A DNA stretch of 64,000 nucleotides, from assembly GCA_023426575.1 (NCBI GenBank), contig JAFAAL010000001.1:7307-71306 (forward strand), read 5' to 3'. Source of the stretch: Bacillota bacterium. Its GTDB lineage: Bacteria; Bacillota; Clostridia; Saccharofermentanales; DTU023. A model generated the notes under the pieces. That model was not told the origin of the DNA and did not search any database. It saw nothing but the letters and a program-made list of their open reading frames with translations. The position numbers were made by a program, and so were the translations under genes. The number at the start of each line of letters is the position of its first letter. The first letter of the stretch is position 1. This document shows positions 1 through 8,017 of the stretch, piece after piece.

Positions 1-533
1 GACATCTCGGCCTAGAGAATGCCTATGACCTCGTCTCAACGGCGACACCTCTCGGCATGGCCCGTGAAGGTGTGCGCAATCTCCCAGATCTCAGCGAGCT
101 CTTTATCGGGCTGAAGGCGGGCTCCATCGGGGAGGTCTCAATCATCGCCCTCCTCATCGGTGCCGCCTATCTCCTGATTAAGAAGGTCATCGATCCCTGG
201 ACCCCCATCGCCTTTATCGCCTCGACCCTCGTCATTGTGACCATCGCTGGGCAGAGTCCGCTCTATCACTTCTTGACCGGCGGTCTCATCCTCGGTGCCT
301 TCTTTATGGCCACTGACTACGTCACCACGCCGTATTCGCCCAAGGGGAAATTCTTCTTTGGCCTCGGCTGTGGCATCATCACGGCCCTAATCCGCCTCTA
401 TGGCGCGACGCCTGAGGGGGTCTCCTACTCAATCCTCATCATGAATATTCTGACGCCGCACCTTAACAACTGGTGCAAGGAACGGCCGCTCAGCCACTAT
501 CACAATAAGCGAAAGGAGAAGGCCCATGCGTAA
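1..533 (+). CDS. rnfD: Rnf complex membrane subunit D (5' end outside window)
   Basis: C-terminal part of RnfD, an integral membrane flavoprotein subunit of the ferredoxin:NAD+ oxidoreductase that couples electron flow to ion pumping. The reading frame is open from position 3, so the gene starts to the left of the window. The fragment opens with a STATPLG motif (about 36-56). In this family the threonine of the S-x-A-T-P-L motif carries covalent FMN. Several hydrophobic helices follow, with a TDYVTTP loop near the middle. The stop overlaps the ATG of rnfG by 8 bases, so translation is probably coupled. rnfC is expected further left but cannot be seen. Confidence 0.95.
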   Translation, partial: HLGLENAYDLVSTATPLGMAREGVRNLPDLSELFIGLKAGSIGEVSIIALLIGAAYLLIKKVIDPWTPIAFIASTLVIVTIAGQSPLYHFLTGGLILGAFFMATDYVTTPYSPKGKFFFGLGCGIITALIRLYGATPEGVSYSILIMNILTPHLNNWCKERPLSHYHNKRKEKAHA

Positions 534-1122
534 GGACAGCCATTGGAAAGAACGCGGGATCATCCCGGCTCTCATTCTTTTTCTCATCTGTATGTGCGCG
601 ACGGCCGCTCTTGCCTTCACCTATGAGCTGACGGCCGAGCGGCGTGCGCTCAATGAGACCGAGGGCCTCCTCCACATGAAACAGGCCATCTTCCCCGAGG
701 CTGACAATTTTAAGCCCGTCAAGCTCCCCGCTGGCGCCGCTCAGGATCAGGTCAATTTCTGTGAGGCGGCCTATCAGGGCGAGACGCTCCTCGGCTATCT
801 CATCCAATCGTCGATTAAGGGTTACGGCGGCCTCGTCCCCGTCCTCTCGGGCTTCAATCTCGAAGGGGAGATCGAGGCGATTTTAGTCGGCGACAATGAG
901 GAGACGGCTGGTCTCGGCAAGCGTATTGAAGAAGAAGATTTCCGCCAGCAATTCGCTGGCCAGACGGCACAAAATTACTTTACCGTCGGGAAGACAAGTT
1001 CGACTGATCCTGCGATCAGCGATGTCAAAATTGACGCCATCTCCGGTGCAACTATCTCCTCAGATGCCGTCTGTCAGGCCGTCAACAATGCCGCAGAACT
1101 CTTCCGTCTGCTCCATGAATAG
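526..1122 (+). CDS. rnfG: Rnf complex subunit G, covalent-FMN protein
   Basis: RnfG (198 aa) passes electrons within the Rnf complex through covalently bound FMN on the outer face of the membrane. A single N-terminal anchor helix lies at about residues 12-31. The C-terminal FMN-binding domain carries the SGAT motif, with Thr176 as the expected phosphoester attachment site, and a preceding GL(G)-type loop (TAGLGKRI). Length is normal for the family. The start ATG overlaps the end of rnfD, and the AAGGAG just upstream (513-518) is a suitable ribosome binding site. It is followed after 9 bases by rnfE. Confidence 0.95.
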   Translation: MRKDSHWKERGIIPALILFLICMCATAALAFTYELTAERRALNETEGLLHMKQAIFPEADNFKPVKLPAGAAQDQVNFCEAAYQGETLLGYLIQSSIKGYGGLVPVLSGFNLEGEIEAILVGDNEETAGLGKRIEEEDFRQQFAGQTAQNYFTVGKTSSTDPAISDVKIDAISGATISSDAVCQAVNNAAELFRLLHE

Positions 1123-1131
1123 GAGGTCACC

Positions 1132-1908
1132 GTGGCTAAGAAGACCAATTATAAAGCAATTCTGACTAAGGGATTCCTCAAGGAGAATCCCCTCTTGGCA
1201 CTCCTTCTCGGCACCTGTCCCGCCCTGGCGGTCACCACCTCGGCGATCAATGGTCTCGGCATGGGACTGGCCTCGACTTTTGTCCTGGTCTGTGCCAACT
1301 TCGTCATCTCGCTTCTACGTAAAATCATTCCTGAGAAGGTGCGCATCCCCGCCTATATCACGATCATCGCCTCCTTTGTCACCATCTTAAAATTCCTCCT
1401 GCAGGCCTATCTGCAGGACCTCGACAAGGCGCTCGGCATCTTCATTCCGCTGATTACCGTCAACTGTATCATCCTGGGCAGAGCGGAGGCTTTTGCCGGG
1501 AAGAATAAGCTCTTGCCCTCCGTCCTAGACGGGCTCGGCATGGGCCTCGGCTTCACGCTGGCGCTCTTTTCGATCGGTCTGATCCGTGAGGTCCTCGGCA
1601 ATCTCTCTGTTTTCGGCTATGCCATCCCTGGCCTCGAGGCCCTGGGGCTGAAACCGCTGACCCTCTTCATCCTGCCGCCGGGTGGCTTCATCATCTTTGG
1701 CCTCATCATCGCGATCAGCCAGAAGCTGATGGATCGCGTCTATGCCGATGAACCATATACCGCGGCCAAGGCCCCGAGAATCCAGATGGATAAGGTTGAG
1801 TCGGGATACGCGGGACAGGATCTCCAGACCGAGGAGCGCAAGGAGCGCATTCGCGGGCCCGAGGCCATTTCGGGCGAAGCAGGGCACGCAGCGGCGGAGG
1901 CCCAGTAG
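1132..1908 (+). CDS. rnfE: Rnf complex membrane subunit E with long charged tail
   Basis: RnfE is a multi-helix membrane subunit (NqrD/RnfE family) that together with RnfA houses an intramembrane iron-sulfur centre. It starts at GTG 1132 behind AGGAGGT. The membrane core covers about residues 15-205 and contains the conserved NCIILGRAEAFA segment. Beyond it runs a soluble tail of about 50 residues rich in Ala, Glu, Arg and Gly. The TAG stop at 1906-1908 is followed by 18 further in-frame sense codons of the same Ala/Glu/Lys-rich composition before a second TAG at 1963, so the tail may once have been longer. The tail has no counterpart in the conserved core. Confidence 0.93.
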   Translation: MAKKTNYKAILTKGFLKENPLLALLLGTCPALAVTTSAINGLGMGLASTFVLVCANFVISLLRKIIPEKVRIPAYITIIASFVTILKFLLQAYLQDLDKALGIFIPLITVNCIILGRAEAFAGKNKLLPSVLDGLGMGLGFTLALFSIGLIREVLGNLSVFGYAIPGLEALGLKPLTLFILPPGGFIIFGLIIAISQKLMDRVYADEPYTAAKAPRIQMDKVESGYAGQDLQTEERKERIRGPEAISGEAGHAAAEAQ

Positions 1909-1968
1909 GCCAAGCCCAAGGCGAGAAGCCCTGAGGCAGAAGCTCATCTCGAAGATAAGGAGTAGCCT

Positions 1969-2559
1969 ATGAAAACATTATTGATGATTCTTTTTAGTGT
2001 CATTCTCGTCGATAACCTCGTCCTCTCGAAGTTTCTCGGCATCTGTTCTTTTCTCGGGCTGACGAAGAATCTGAAGAACTCGATGGGGATGTCACTGGCG
2101 GTCACCTTTGTCATGCTGGTGGCGACCGCGATTACCCACCCGATCTATCACCTCCTCTTGGCACCGCTGAAGCTGGCCTACCTCGACAACCTCGTCTTTA
2201 TCCTGGTCATCGCGTCGACAGTCCAGGTCATCGAGGCGATCATGCACAAGACGCTGCCTACGCTCTACAATGCGCTCGGCATCTACCTGCCGCTGATCAC
2301 GACGAACTGTGCCATCCTCGGCGTCATGTTCCTCAACATCGACCAGGAGCTGAGCTTCATCCAAGCGATGATCAACGGCCTCGGCGCTGGGCTCGGCTTC
2401 ATGCTCGCCATGTTCCTCTTTGCCGGGGTACGCCAGCGCCTCGAGGATGCCGAGCCGCCAGAGTTTCTCCGCGGTCTGCCCATCGCCCTGATTGCGGCGG
2501 GCATTGTCTCCTTGAGCTTTATGGGCTTCAAGGGCATCGTCGAGAACCTGTTCGTCTAA
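1969..2559 (+). CDS. rnfA: Rnf complex membrane subunit A
   Basis: RnfA (196 aa, NqrE/RnfA family) is the inverted-topology partner of RnfE in the membrane core of the ion-pumping Rnf complex. Six hydrophobic segments are visible. The conserved TTNCAILG segment (with its Cys) and LGICSFLG match the family signature; these cysteines face the shared iron-sulfur centre. The ribosome binding site AAGGAG (1957-1962) sits inside the extra in-frame codons after rnfE. The gap to rnfE is 60 bases, the gap to rnfB 19 bases. Gene order D-G-E-A-B is the usual one. Confidence 0.95.
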   Translation: MKTLLMILFSVILVDNLVLSKFLGICSFLGLTKNLKNSMGMSLAVTFVMLVATAITHPIYHLLLAPLKLAYLDNLVFILVIASTVQVIEAIMHKTLPTLYNALGIYLPLITTNCAILGVMFLNIDQELSFIQAMINGLGAGLGFMLAMFLFAGVRQRLEDAEPPEFLRGLPIALIAAGIVSLSFMGFKGIVENLFV

Positions 2560-2578
2560 GAGAAGAGAGGGAGTTTCT

Positions 2579-3469
2579 ATGTACGTTCTACTGATGAGCA
2601 ATCTCGTGACAGCCATTGGACTCGTGGGCGGCGTGGCCCTGATCCTCGGGCTCGTCATCGTCTTGATCTTTAAGCTCTTCCACACCCCCAAAGATGAGCG
2701 CGAGGCCGAGATCCTCGAGGTCCTGCCAGGCGTCAACTGCGGCGGCTGTGGCTACTCAGGTTGTCCAGGCTATGCCAAGGCCCTCGCCGAAGGCTCAGAC
2801 ACGGATATCAGCAAGTGTGCGCCAGGCGGTCAGGAAGTCGTCACGGCCCTCGCTGAGAAACTGGGGCTGGAGGCGCAGGCCTTTGTCCCCAAGGTGGCTC
2901 AGGTCCTCTGTCAGGGCTCTTGCTTCCACGAGCGTCAGCGCTATGAATATACCGGCTCTGACTCCTGCGCCTCTGCCGCAGGTCTCTTCGCAGGTCCAGG
3001 CGCCTGCATGTTCTCCTGTATCGGTCTCGGGGACTGCAAGCGCGCCTGCGATTACCAGGCGATTGAGATCATTGATGATCTCGCCCGCATCGATCCTGAG
3101 CGCTGCATCGCCTGTGGTGCTTGTGTCCGCGTCTGTCCCAAGGAGATCATCCAGATGATGCCGAAATACACGGACCTCTTCCTCGTCCGCTGCAGCAATC
3201 CCCTGCCCGGCAAGGATGTCAAGGACAAGTGCGATATCGGCTGTATCGGCTGTCGTGCCTGTGTGCGCAAGTGCCCCTTCGGCGCGATCGACATGGTCGA
3301 GAATCGGGCAGTCATCAATCAGGAGCTCTGCCGCCACTGCGGCATCTGCCAGAAGACCTGTCCGACTCAGGCGATCACCAAGGGGCTGATCAATCCCGAG
3401 GACGAGGAGCGCATCGCCAGAGCGGCACGCATTTCAGCCGCGTTGAATGAGGCGAAAAAGCGCGCCTAG
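2579..3469 (+). CDS. rnfB: Rnf complex polyferredoxin subunit B
   Basis: RnfB (296 aa) is thought to receive electrons from reduced ferredoxin and feed them into the Rnf complex. It has an N-terminal anchor helix (about 10-33) and a Fe-S domain with Cys54, 57, 62 and 80 (the CGGCGYSGCP signature). Three ferredoxin-type 4Fe-4S clusters follow at about residues 176-186, 222-232 and 251-261. An extra Cys-rich stretch (111-157) is normal for clostridial RnfB. The start at 2579 follows GAGAGGGAG; an in-frame ATG at 2594 is a possible alternative. It is the last rnf gene here. Confidence 0.95.
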   Translation: MYVLLMSNLVTAIGLVGGVALILGLVIVLIFKLFHTPKDEREAEILEVLPGVNCGGCGYSGCPGYAKALAEGSDTDISKCAPGGQEVVTALAEKLGLEAQAFVPKVAQVLCQGSCFHERQRYEYTGSDSCASAAGLFAGPGACMFSCIGLGDCKRACDYQAIEIIDDLARIDPERCIACGACVRVCPKEIIQMMPKYTDLFLVRCSNPLPGKDVKDKCDIGCIGCRACVRKCPFGAIDMVENRAVINQELCRHCGICQKTCPTQAITKGLINPEDEERIARAARISAALNEAKKRA

Positions 3470-3525
3470 AGGGTAGAAATTCAGGCGGGCTGAGTTCTCG
3501 AATTCGGCCTTGCCAAGCAGGCTTC

Positions 3526-3534
3526 TGATATGAT
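3526..3534 (+). promoter_or_regulatory. Candidate extended -10 promoter of rpmB
   Basis: TG-A-TATGAT at 3526-3534 reads as an extended -10 element (TGnTATAAT type). A TTGCCA at 3510-3515 lies too close for a standard spacer, so recognition would rest on the TG extension. It sits 65 bases before the rpmB start, in the only gap of that length between rnfB and rpmB. Called by eye. Confidence 0.4.
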
Positions 3535-3599
3535 ATCATCTTGTCTGCACTCTGGACTCAGCTGTTCAGTTATGTAAATTCTAGGCAGGAGGTGGAGAA

Positions 3600-3800
3600 A
3601 TGGCCAAATGTGATATTTGTGAAAAGGATATGTTCTTTGGACGTAAGATTTCAATCACGCGTTCACAGATTTCGCGCCGTGCAAAGGTCAAGCAACGTCC
3701 GAATGTGCGGAAAGTGCGGATCGTGACCGAGAATGGAACTCCGTGCACAGCACATGTATGCACTCGCTGCCTCCGTTCTGGTAAAGTTCAGCGTGCATAA
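3600..3800 (+). CDS. rpmB: 50S ribosomal protein bL28
   Basis: bL28 (66 aa) is a small basic protein of the large ribosomal subunit. It is the zinc-binding form: a CxxC pair near the N-terminus (Cys4, Cys7) and a CTRC pair near the C-terminus within the conserved CTRCLRSGKV ending. FFGRKISI and PNVRKVR match the family core. A perfect AGGAGGTGGAG ribosome site precedes the ATG. It stands alone, with its own promoter candidate upstream and a strong terminator just downstream, as is common for rpmB. Confidence 0.97.
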   Translation: MAKCDICEKDMFFGRKISITRSQISRRAKVKQRPNVRKVRIVTENGTPCTAHVCTRCLRSGKVQRA

Positions 3801-3812
3801 TCCGAGAAATTG

Positions 3813-3841
3813 AAAGGACCGTCTCGAGACGGTCCTTTTTC
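3813..3841 (+). terminator. Rho-independent terminator after rpmB (possibly bidirectional)
   Basis: The perfect palindrome GGACCGTCTCGAGACGGTCC at 3816-3835 is followed by TTTTT (3836-3840). It begins 15 bases after the rpmB stop. On the other strand the hairpin is followed by a moderately U-rich TTTCAATTTCT, so it could also stop transcripts coming from lplA. Confidence 0.9.
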
Positions 3842-3861
3842 TATGCCTAAAATTCGCTTGA

Positions 3862-4875
3862 TTAGATCGCAGGGAAGAGAACGCTGAGCAAGTCGTCAAG
3901 ACTGATCTGGCCAAAGACTTCTGTCAAGGGGAAGTCTTGAAGCCTCGTGCGAATGGCCTCCTCGTGATAGAGCGTCCCCTCGAGGAGAGACTCTACTTCG
4001 TGGACATCGCGGATGCCGAAGAAGTCACCATAGATCTTGAGATTGACGAGATGCGGGCCATCTTCCCTCTCTTCGAGATCAAAGGAGAATTCCACAGCTC
4101 CTGAGGGGAAGCGTTTTTTCAGGTAATTGGCAGCTCCCGTGTCACGACCCCAGTTCCAGCTGGCACGCGAGAAGCGCTCCTGGTAGATCTTATCGACCCC
4201 TGCGAGTTCTTCTTCACTCAGCTTGTATTCCACGGGCTCCTCACCTCTGAGGGCAAAGATCTGCTTCAAGAGCTCCTCCTTAAATTCGAGGACATCGATG
4301 TCCCGCGTCAGATGCGGCTTGATATTGGTCACGCGACTGCGGACGGACTGAACCCCCTTTTGCGCCAGTTTCGACGGGTCGGGATTCAGGGCCTGACTGA
4401 GCTCCGAAAGCGCGACGTCATAGAGGATGCAGCCATTGGAGAGGACGCGATTTTGCCAGATCGACTGGGAGGTGCCGATGCACTTTTGCCCGTCGATCGT
4501 AACGTCGTTTCGACCCGAAAGCTCCGCCTCGACACCGATGGCGGCGAGCGCATTGACGATTGGCTGATAATAGCTCTTGAAATCTATGCCCACTCTCCCC
4601 TGCACCCGGGTGATAAAGGAGAAATTCAAATTATTGAGATCGTGATAGACGGCGCCCCCGCCAGTGATGCGGCGGAGGAGCTTCAAGTCGTGAGTCGCAA
4701 AATACTCTCGATTGATCTCGCGACTGGCATTTTGATTCTTGCCGATGATGACGGAGGGGCCATTGATCCAGAGATAGACATAATCCTCTTCTTCGAGGGG
4801 TAGATACTTAAAACAATACTCTTCAAAAGCGAGATTGTACTCGGGATCGTTGCTGTAGCTCTCTAAGTATTTCAT
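3862..4875 (-). CDS. lplA: Lipoate-protein ligase A
   Basis: LplA (337 aa) activates lipoate with ATP and attaches it to the lysine of lipoyl domains such as GcvH or 2-oxoacid dehydrogenase E2. The catalytic core shows the RRITGGGAVYHD signature (residues 68-79) and the conserved NDVTIDGQK segment with Lys131, the lipoyl-adenylate contact. The C-terminal half, from about residue 250, matches the accessory domain of the two-domain form. It lies 5 bases downstream of upp and is probably cotranscribed. No lipoylated target gene is visible in this window, so it serves enzymes encoded elsewhere. Confidence 0.93.
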   Translation of the reverse strand: MKYLESYSNDPEYNLAFEEYCFKYLPLEEEDYVYLWINGPSVIIGKNQNASREINREYFATHDLKLLRRITGGGAVYHDLNNLNFSFITRVQGRVGIDFKSYYQPIVNALAAIGVEAELSGRNDVTIDGQKCIGTSQSIWQNRVLSNGCILYDVALSELSQALNPDPSKLAQKGVQSVRSRVTNIKPHLTRDIDVLEFKEELLKQIFALRGEEPVEYKLSEEELAGVDKIYQERFSRASWNWGRDTGAANYLKKRFPSGAVEFSFDLEEREDGPHLVNLKIYGDFFGIRDVHEVESLLEGTLYHEEAIRTRLQDFPLTEVFGQISLDDLLSVLFPAI

Positions 4876-4880
4876 GACGC

Positions 4881-5528
4881 CTATTTGGTGCCGAAGAGGC
4901 GATCACCAGCATCACCGAGACCTGGGACGATATAGGCGTGCTCATTGAGCTCTTCATCGAGCGCCGCACAGTAAATCTTGACATCTGGGTGGGCGGCGAC
5001 GACCTTCTCGAGGCCTGGACGAGCTGCGATAATACAAAGGAGAGTGATCTGTTCGATGCCGCGCTCCTTAAGGAATTCTAGGCCAGCAAGGATTGAACCT
5101 CCCGTAGCCAGCATGGGGTCGAGGAGCAGGACGTGGCGATCGACAATGTCCTGGGGAAACTTGCAGTAGTACTCCACCGCCTTCAGTGTCTCGGGATCGC
5201 GATAGAGCCCAATATGGCCGACACGCGCCGAGGGCACCATGTTCATCACGCCCTCCACCATGCCGAGTCCCGCTCTGAGAATTGGAATCAGGGCGAGCTT
5301 CTTGCCCGCCAGCACCTTACCGCGGCAAGCACAGATCGGTGTCTCAATCTCGATCTCCTCGAGCGGCAGATCGCGACAGGCTTCGTAGGTCATCAGCATG
5401 GCAATCTCGGAGATGAGCTCGCGAAACTCCTTGGTACTGGTCTCTTTCATCCTCAGATGGGTCACCTTGTGCTGGATCAGGGGATGGTCAAAAATGGTCA
5501 CTTGGGGCATGTCTTCGACGCGATTCAT
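4881..5528 (-). CDS. upp: Uracil phosphoribosyltransferase
   Basis: Upp (215 aa) makes UMP from uracil and PRPP in pyrimidine salvage. The PRPP-binding loop is the LDPMLATGGS segment (about residues 136-145), and the C-terminal GLGDAGDRLFGTK is the uracil-binding end of the family. Family members usually begin near MPQVTIFDHPLIQHK (Met7), but the GAGGAGG ribosome site is well spaced for Met1 at 5528, so that start is used. It would work with the uridine phosphorylase and nucleoside transporter found at 54-60 kb. Confidence 0.96.
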   Translation of the reverse strand: MNRVEDMPQVTIFDHPLIQHKVTHLRMKETSTKEFRELISEIAMLMTYEACRDLPLEEIEIETPICACRGKVLAGKKLALIPILRAGLGMVEGVMNMVPSARVGHIGLYRDPETLKAVEYYCKFPQDIVDRHVLLLDPMLATGGSILAGLEFLKERGIEQITLLCIIAARPGLEKVVAAHPDVKIYCAALDEELNEHAYIVPGLGDAGDRLFGTK

Positions 5529-5578
5529 GTGCCGCCTCCTCAGTTTTTTCTTATTCTAACACCTCTGGCCAGAGGGGA

Positions 5579-6655
5579 CTACTTCCCCTCCTCTGCCGTG
5601 TCCTGTAATTCGGGGAGCCGAATGGCAAAGGCCATCTTCTTCTGCGTCTCCTCATCACTGTTGAGATCCCAGAGACCGAGCGTACTGGAATTCCTCTGAT
5701 TCATCAGAACAATCTGATCCTCCATGACGCAGGCGAGGTCATAGAGCGTCTCGCCATCCGTCGGATCACGCAGAAAAATCAGATCCCCTGGCTCAAGTAC
5801 GGAGAGATCGACGAGACCCGTCTCGGGATCATGTCTCAGCTCAATGCGCTCACCGCGCTGACTGAGCTCCGAGAGCCGGCGGGGGAGCTCAATCCCGTTG
5901 AGACGCGCGGCAATCCTCACCGCCCCGATGAGGTCTGTGCCCTCGACCGTCATCTGACCAGGGAGGCGCGGCGCTCCATGAAAAGCCATGAGCGAGGACA
6001 AAAAGCGACTTTTCGCCTCATCCTTTGGAATGTCAAAGTCGGCCTGCGCTTCCGCAATCAGGAGGTCTGCCGTCGATACCCAGGCAAATTGTCCATCGAC
6101 GAGTTTTACTCGGAGAAGATCTGGCGAACGATAGTCAGCATAGAGCACGGTGCCCATTGGTACGATGGCCAAGAGTTCACCCCGCCTCGCGTGAGAGAAA
6201 AGACGCTTCTCACGGCCCTGGACGATGGCCTTGTAATAGGCGAGATTGGGTTCGACAACGGAAGTGTCAGAGCTGAGGTCGAGCGAGGCAACATAGCCTA
6301 TGACGCCGTCCTCTGTCTGAATCTTCCAATATTTTCCAGGGCTCTTGTCGAGGATATGGACGAGCTCATCAAAGATCAGGGAGCTCAGGCGCTCTTCGCG
6401 ATGATCTGGCTGACTGTATATCGCCGTCTGTGGGGCTATGACCACAGCATCGTTTTCCGTATAGATCCGTTCCCCCTTGAGTTCTTGAGGTCCCGTCTCC
6501 CCGCGCTCAAGTCGGAAAAGTCGCGGCGAGAAGAGAACCAGAGCCAAGCAGAGGACAAAGACGAAAATCGCCACCAGATATGCTGGGATGGTCTGCTTCT
6601 CATTGAGGGTGATTTCTTTATTCAATAGTGATCTCAGATGCTTCTTAATCTTCAT
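5579..6655 (-). CDS. Membrane-anchored SH3 protein with catalytically dead NlpC/P60-like domain
   Basis: A 358-aa protein when started at ATG 6655, which overlaps the acpS stop; an upstream in-frame start at 6697 would add 14 unlikely residues. It has one membrane helix (about 24-44), two bacterial SH3-like repeats (about 63-125 and 145-200) and a C-terminal region (215-345) laid out like NlpC/P60 peptidases. The family motif DCSG reads D-L-I-G (Leu242 in place of the nucleophilic Cys), and the catalytic His position before the GIYIG-type strand reads Asp306. The LEPGDLIFL strand is kept. Expect binding to wall fragments, not hydrolysis. Downstream of acpS and upstream of upp. Confidence 0.7.
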   Translation of the reverse strand: MKIKKHLRSLLNKEITLNEKQTIPAYLVAIFVFVLCLALVLFSPRLFRLERGETGPQELKGERIYTENDAVVIAPQTAIYSQPDHREERLSSLIFDELVHILDKSPGKYWKIQTEDGVIGYVASLDLSSDTSVVEPNLAYYKAIVQGREKRLFSHARRGELLAIVPMGTVLYADYRSPDLLRVKLVDGQFAWVSTADLLIAEAQADFDIPKDEAKSRFLSSLMAFHGAPRLPGQMTVEGTDLIGAVRIAARLNGIELPRRLSELSQRGERIELRHDPETGLVDLSVLEPGDLIFLRDPTDGETLYDLACVMEDQIVLMNQRNSSTLGLWDLNSDEETQKKMAFAIRLPELQDTAEEGK

Positions 6656-7034
6656 CTTGTCCCCACAGCAAAACGGTGGCGAGTGCAAAGCGATCATGGC
6701 TCAAGCTGACAGAGCTCGCCTGCCAGCGGCCCGCTAGAAAATGCGCCTCTGCCTGCCCCCTTAAGACGAGTTCCGGTTGCCCGCTCGCTCTCTTGATGAT
6801 TTCGATCTCGTGCCAGCGAATTCCAGAGCGCCAGAGACCTGTTCCTAACGCCTTGGCACAGGCCTCCTTGGCGGCAAAGCGGACAGCCCAATAGGCGGGG
6901 TCGCCAGCCCTATCGCCCGCGAGTCCTCGCTCATGCGGCGTGAAGAGACGCGCTAATAAGCGGTCTCCACCCCGCTCGAGGCTGCGCTCAAAACGAGCAA
7001 TATCCACAATATCGCAGCCGATCGCCTGCCTCAT
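6645..7034 (-). CDS. acpS: Holo-[acyl-carrier-protein] synthase
   Basis: AcpS (129 aa) transfers 4'-phosphopantetheine from CoA to the serine of apo-ACP. The N-terminal GCDIVDIARFE carries the metal-binding Asp, and the VRFAAKEACAKALGTG segment carries the second metal ligand (Glu) and the CoA-binding lysine; both are family signatures. Length is normal. The ATG overlaps the stop of the upstream dnaC-like gene (ATGA), and its own stop overlaps the start of the SH3 protein gene. Confidence 0.95.
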   Translation of the reverse strand: MRQAIGCDIVDIARFERSLERGGDRLLARLFTPHERGLAGDRAGDPAYWAVRFAAKEACAKALGTGLWRSGIRWHEIEIIKRASGQPELVLRGQAEAHFLAGRWQASSVSLSHDRFALATVLLWGQDED

Positions 7035-8017
7035 TCCCCACTCCGGCTCTGTCGCAGATCTGGTCCCATGAGTTCAATTGTCTCAAAAGCGCCGAGCAGC
7101 CTCGAGGCCAGGCGCTGATCGTATTGTAAAGCAAATTCAGCTGGCGTCAGATTGCTCGCGATGACAAGTCTCTGCTTTCCAGCAGCGGCTCGATCGATCA
7201 ATTGCATGAGCTCACGATACTGCCCCTCTGTCGAGCGCTCGACACCGAGATCATCGAGGAGCAGGAGATCCGCGTCTGCCAGCGCCTCCAACTGTTGCCG
7301 ATTGATATCGAGCATCTCAGGATCTGGCTGGAAGCGCTGTCTGAGATAGGCCCGGTCAGCCATGATTTCAAAATACTGATAAGACTCGACAGAGGCGACG
7401 CCATATCCTCGCTCCAGGAGGGCTAGTGCCAGAGCATTCAAGACATAGCTCTTGCCCGTCCCTGGAGGCCCGAAGATGTAGAGGTTCGACACCTCGGGAA
7501 AAGAGGAGACGTAGCTCTCGGCAAAAGCCCGCATATTAAGTGCTGCGTCTTGGGGTGAACACTGTCCGCCATACCAGTCCTCAGAGCGCTCCGAGCTGAA
7601 GCGTTCGGGCTCAAAGTTCTGAAGACTCTGTTCGCGATTTGGCAAAAAGTTGACCTCAGTTGGCAGATAGGCGGGCAGTTCAGGAATCACACAGGGACAG
7701 AGGCGCCCGTTCTCCAGATATCCCGTGTCTTGACAGCGGGTGCAGAGGGATGTCGGCGGCTCTGGATAAAGATTCTGCACTTCCCTCGCCTTGATCTCCC
7801 AGGCTCTCTTCAAGCGTTCAAAGTCAGCCTCAGCTTCCGCTCGCGCCTGAGGAGGCAGAAGACTCGCAGTGGCATAGCGCGCTCCCGCCGCCCTGAGATT
7901 GCGCTCAATCTCAGCCGCTTCGGGATCATCTGCCAGCTGTGCACGCCAGGCCTCCTGGCGCTGGAATTGTGCCTGCCGCCGCCTGGCCATCATCCGTTCT
8001 ATTTCTCTCTGATACAT
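7031..8017 (-). CDS. dnaC: DnaC/DnaI-type helicase loader ATPase
   Basis: A 328-aa AAA+ ATPase of the DnaC/DnaI/IstB family, likely loading the replicative helicase. It has an N-terminal helical region, a Cys-rich zinc site (CTRCQDTGYL...CPC, about residues 97-113) as in DnaI, a Walker A loop GPPGTGKSY and Walker B LLLLDDLG. The adjacent upstream gene encodes a DnaD-type protein, the usual partner in primosome assembly, which separates it from IstB transposon helpers. Its ATG directly follows the dnaD stop (TAGATG), so the two are surely cotranslated. Confidence 0.88.
   Translation of the reverse strand: MYQREIERMMARRRQAQFQRQEAWRAQLADDPEAAEIERNLRAAGARYATASLLPPQARAEAEADFERLKRAWEIKAREVQNLYPEPPTSLCTRCQDTGYLENGRLCPCVIPELPAYLPTEVNFLPNREQSLQNFEPERFSSERSEDWYGGQCSPQDAALNMRAFAESYVSSFPEVSNLYIFGPPGTGKSYVLNALALALLERGYGVASVESYQYFEIMADRAYLRQRFQPDPEMLDINRQQLEALADADLLLLDDLGVERSTEGQYRELMQLIDRAAAGKQRLVIASNLTPAEFALQYDQRLASRLLGAFETIELMGPDLRQSRSGE

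Noticed and set aside
1742..1972. Plus-strand 76-codon ORF across the end of rnfE
   Set aside because: Arg/Pro-rich shadow frame with no ribosome site and no recognisable domain.
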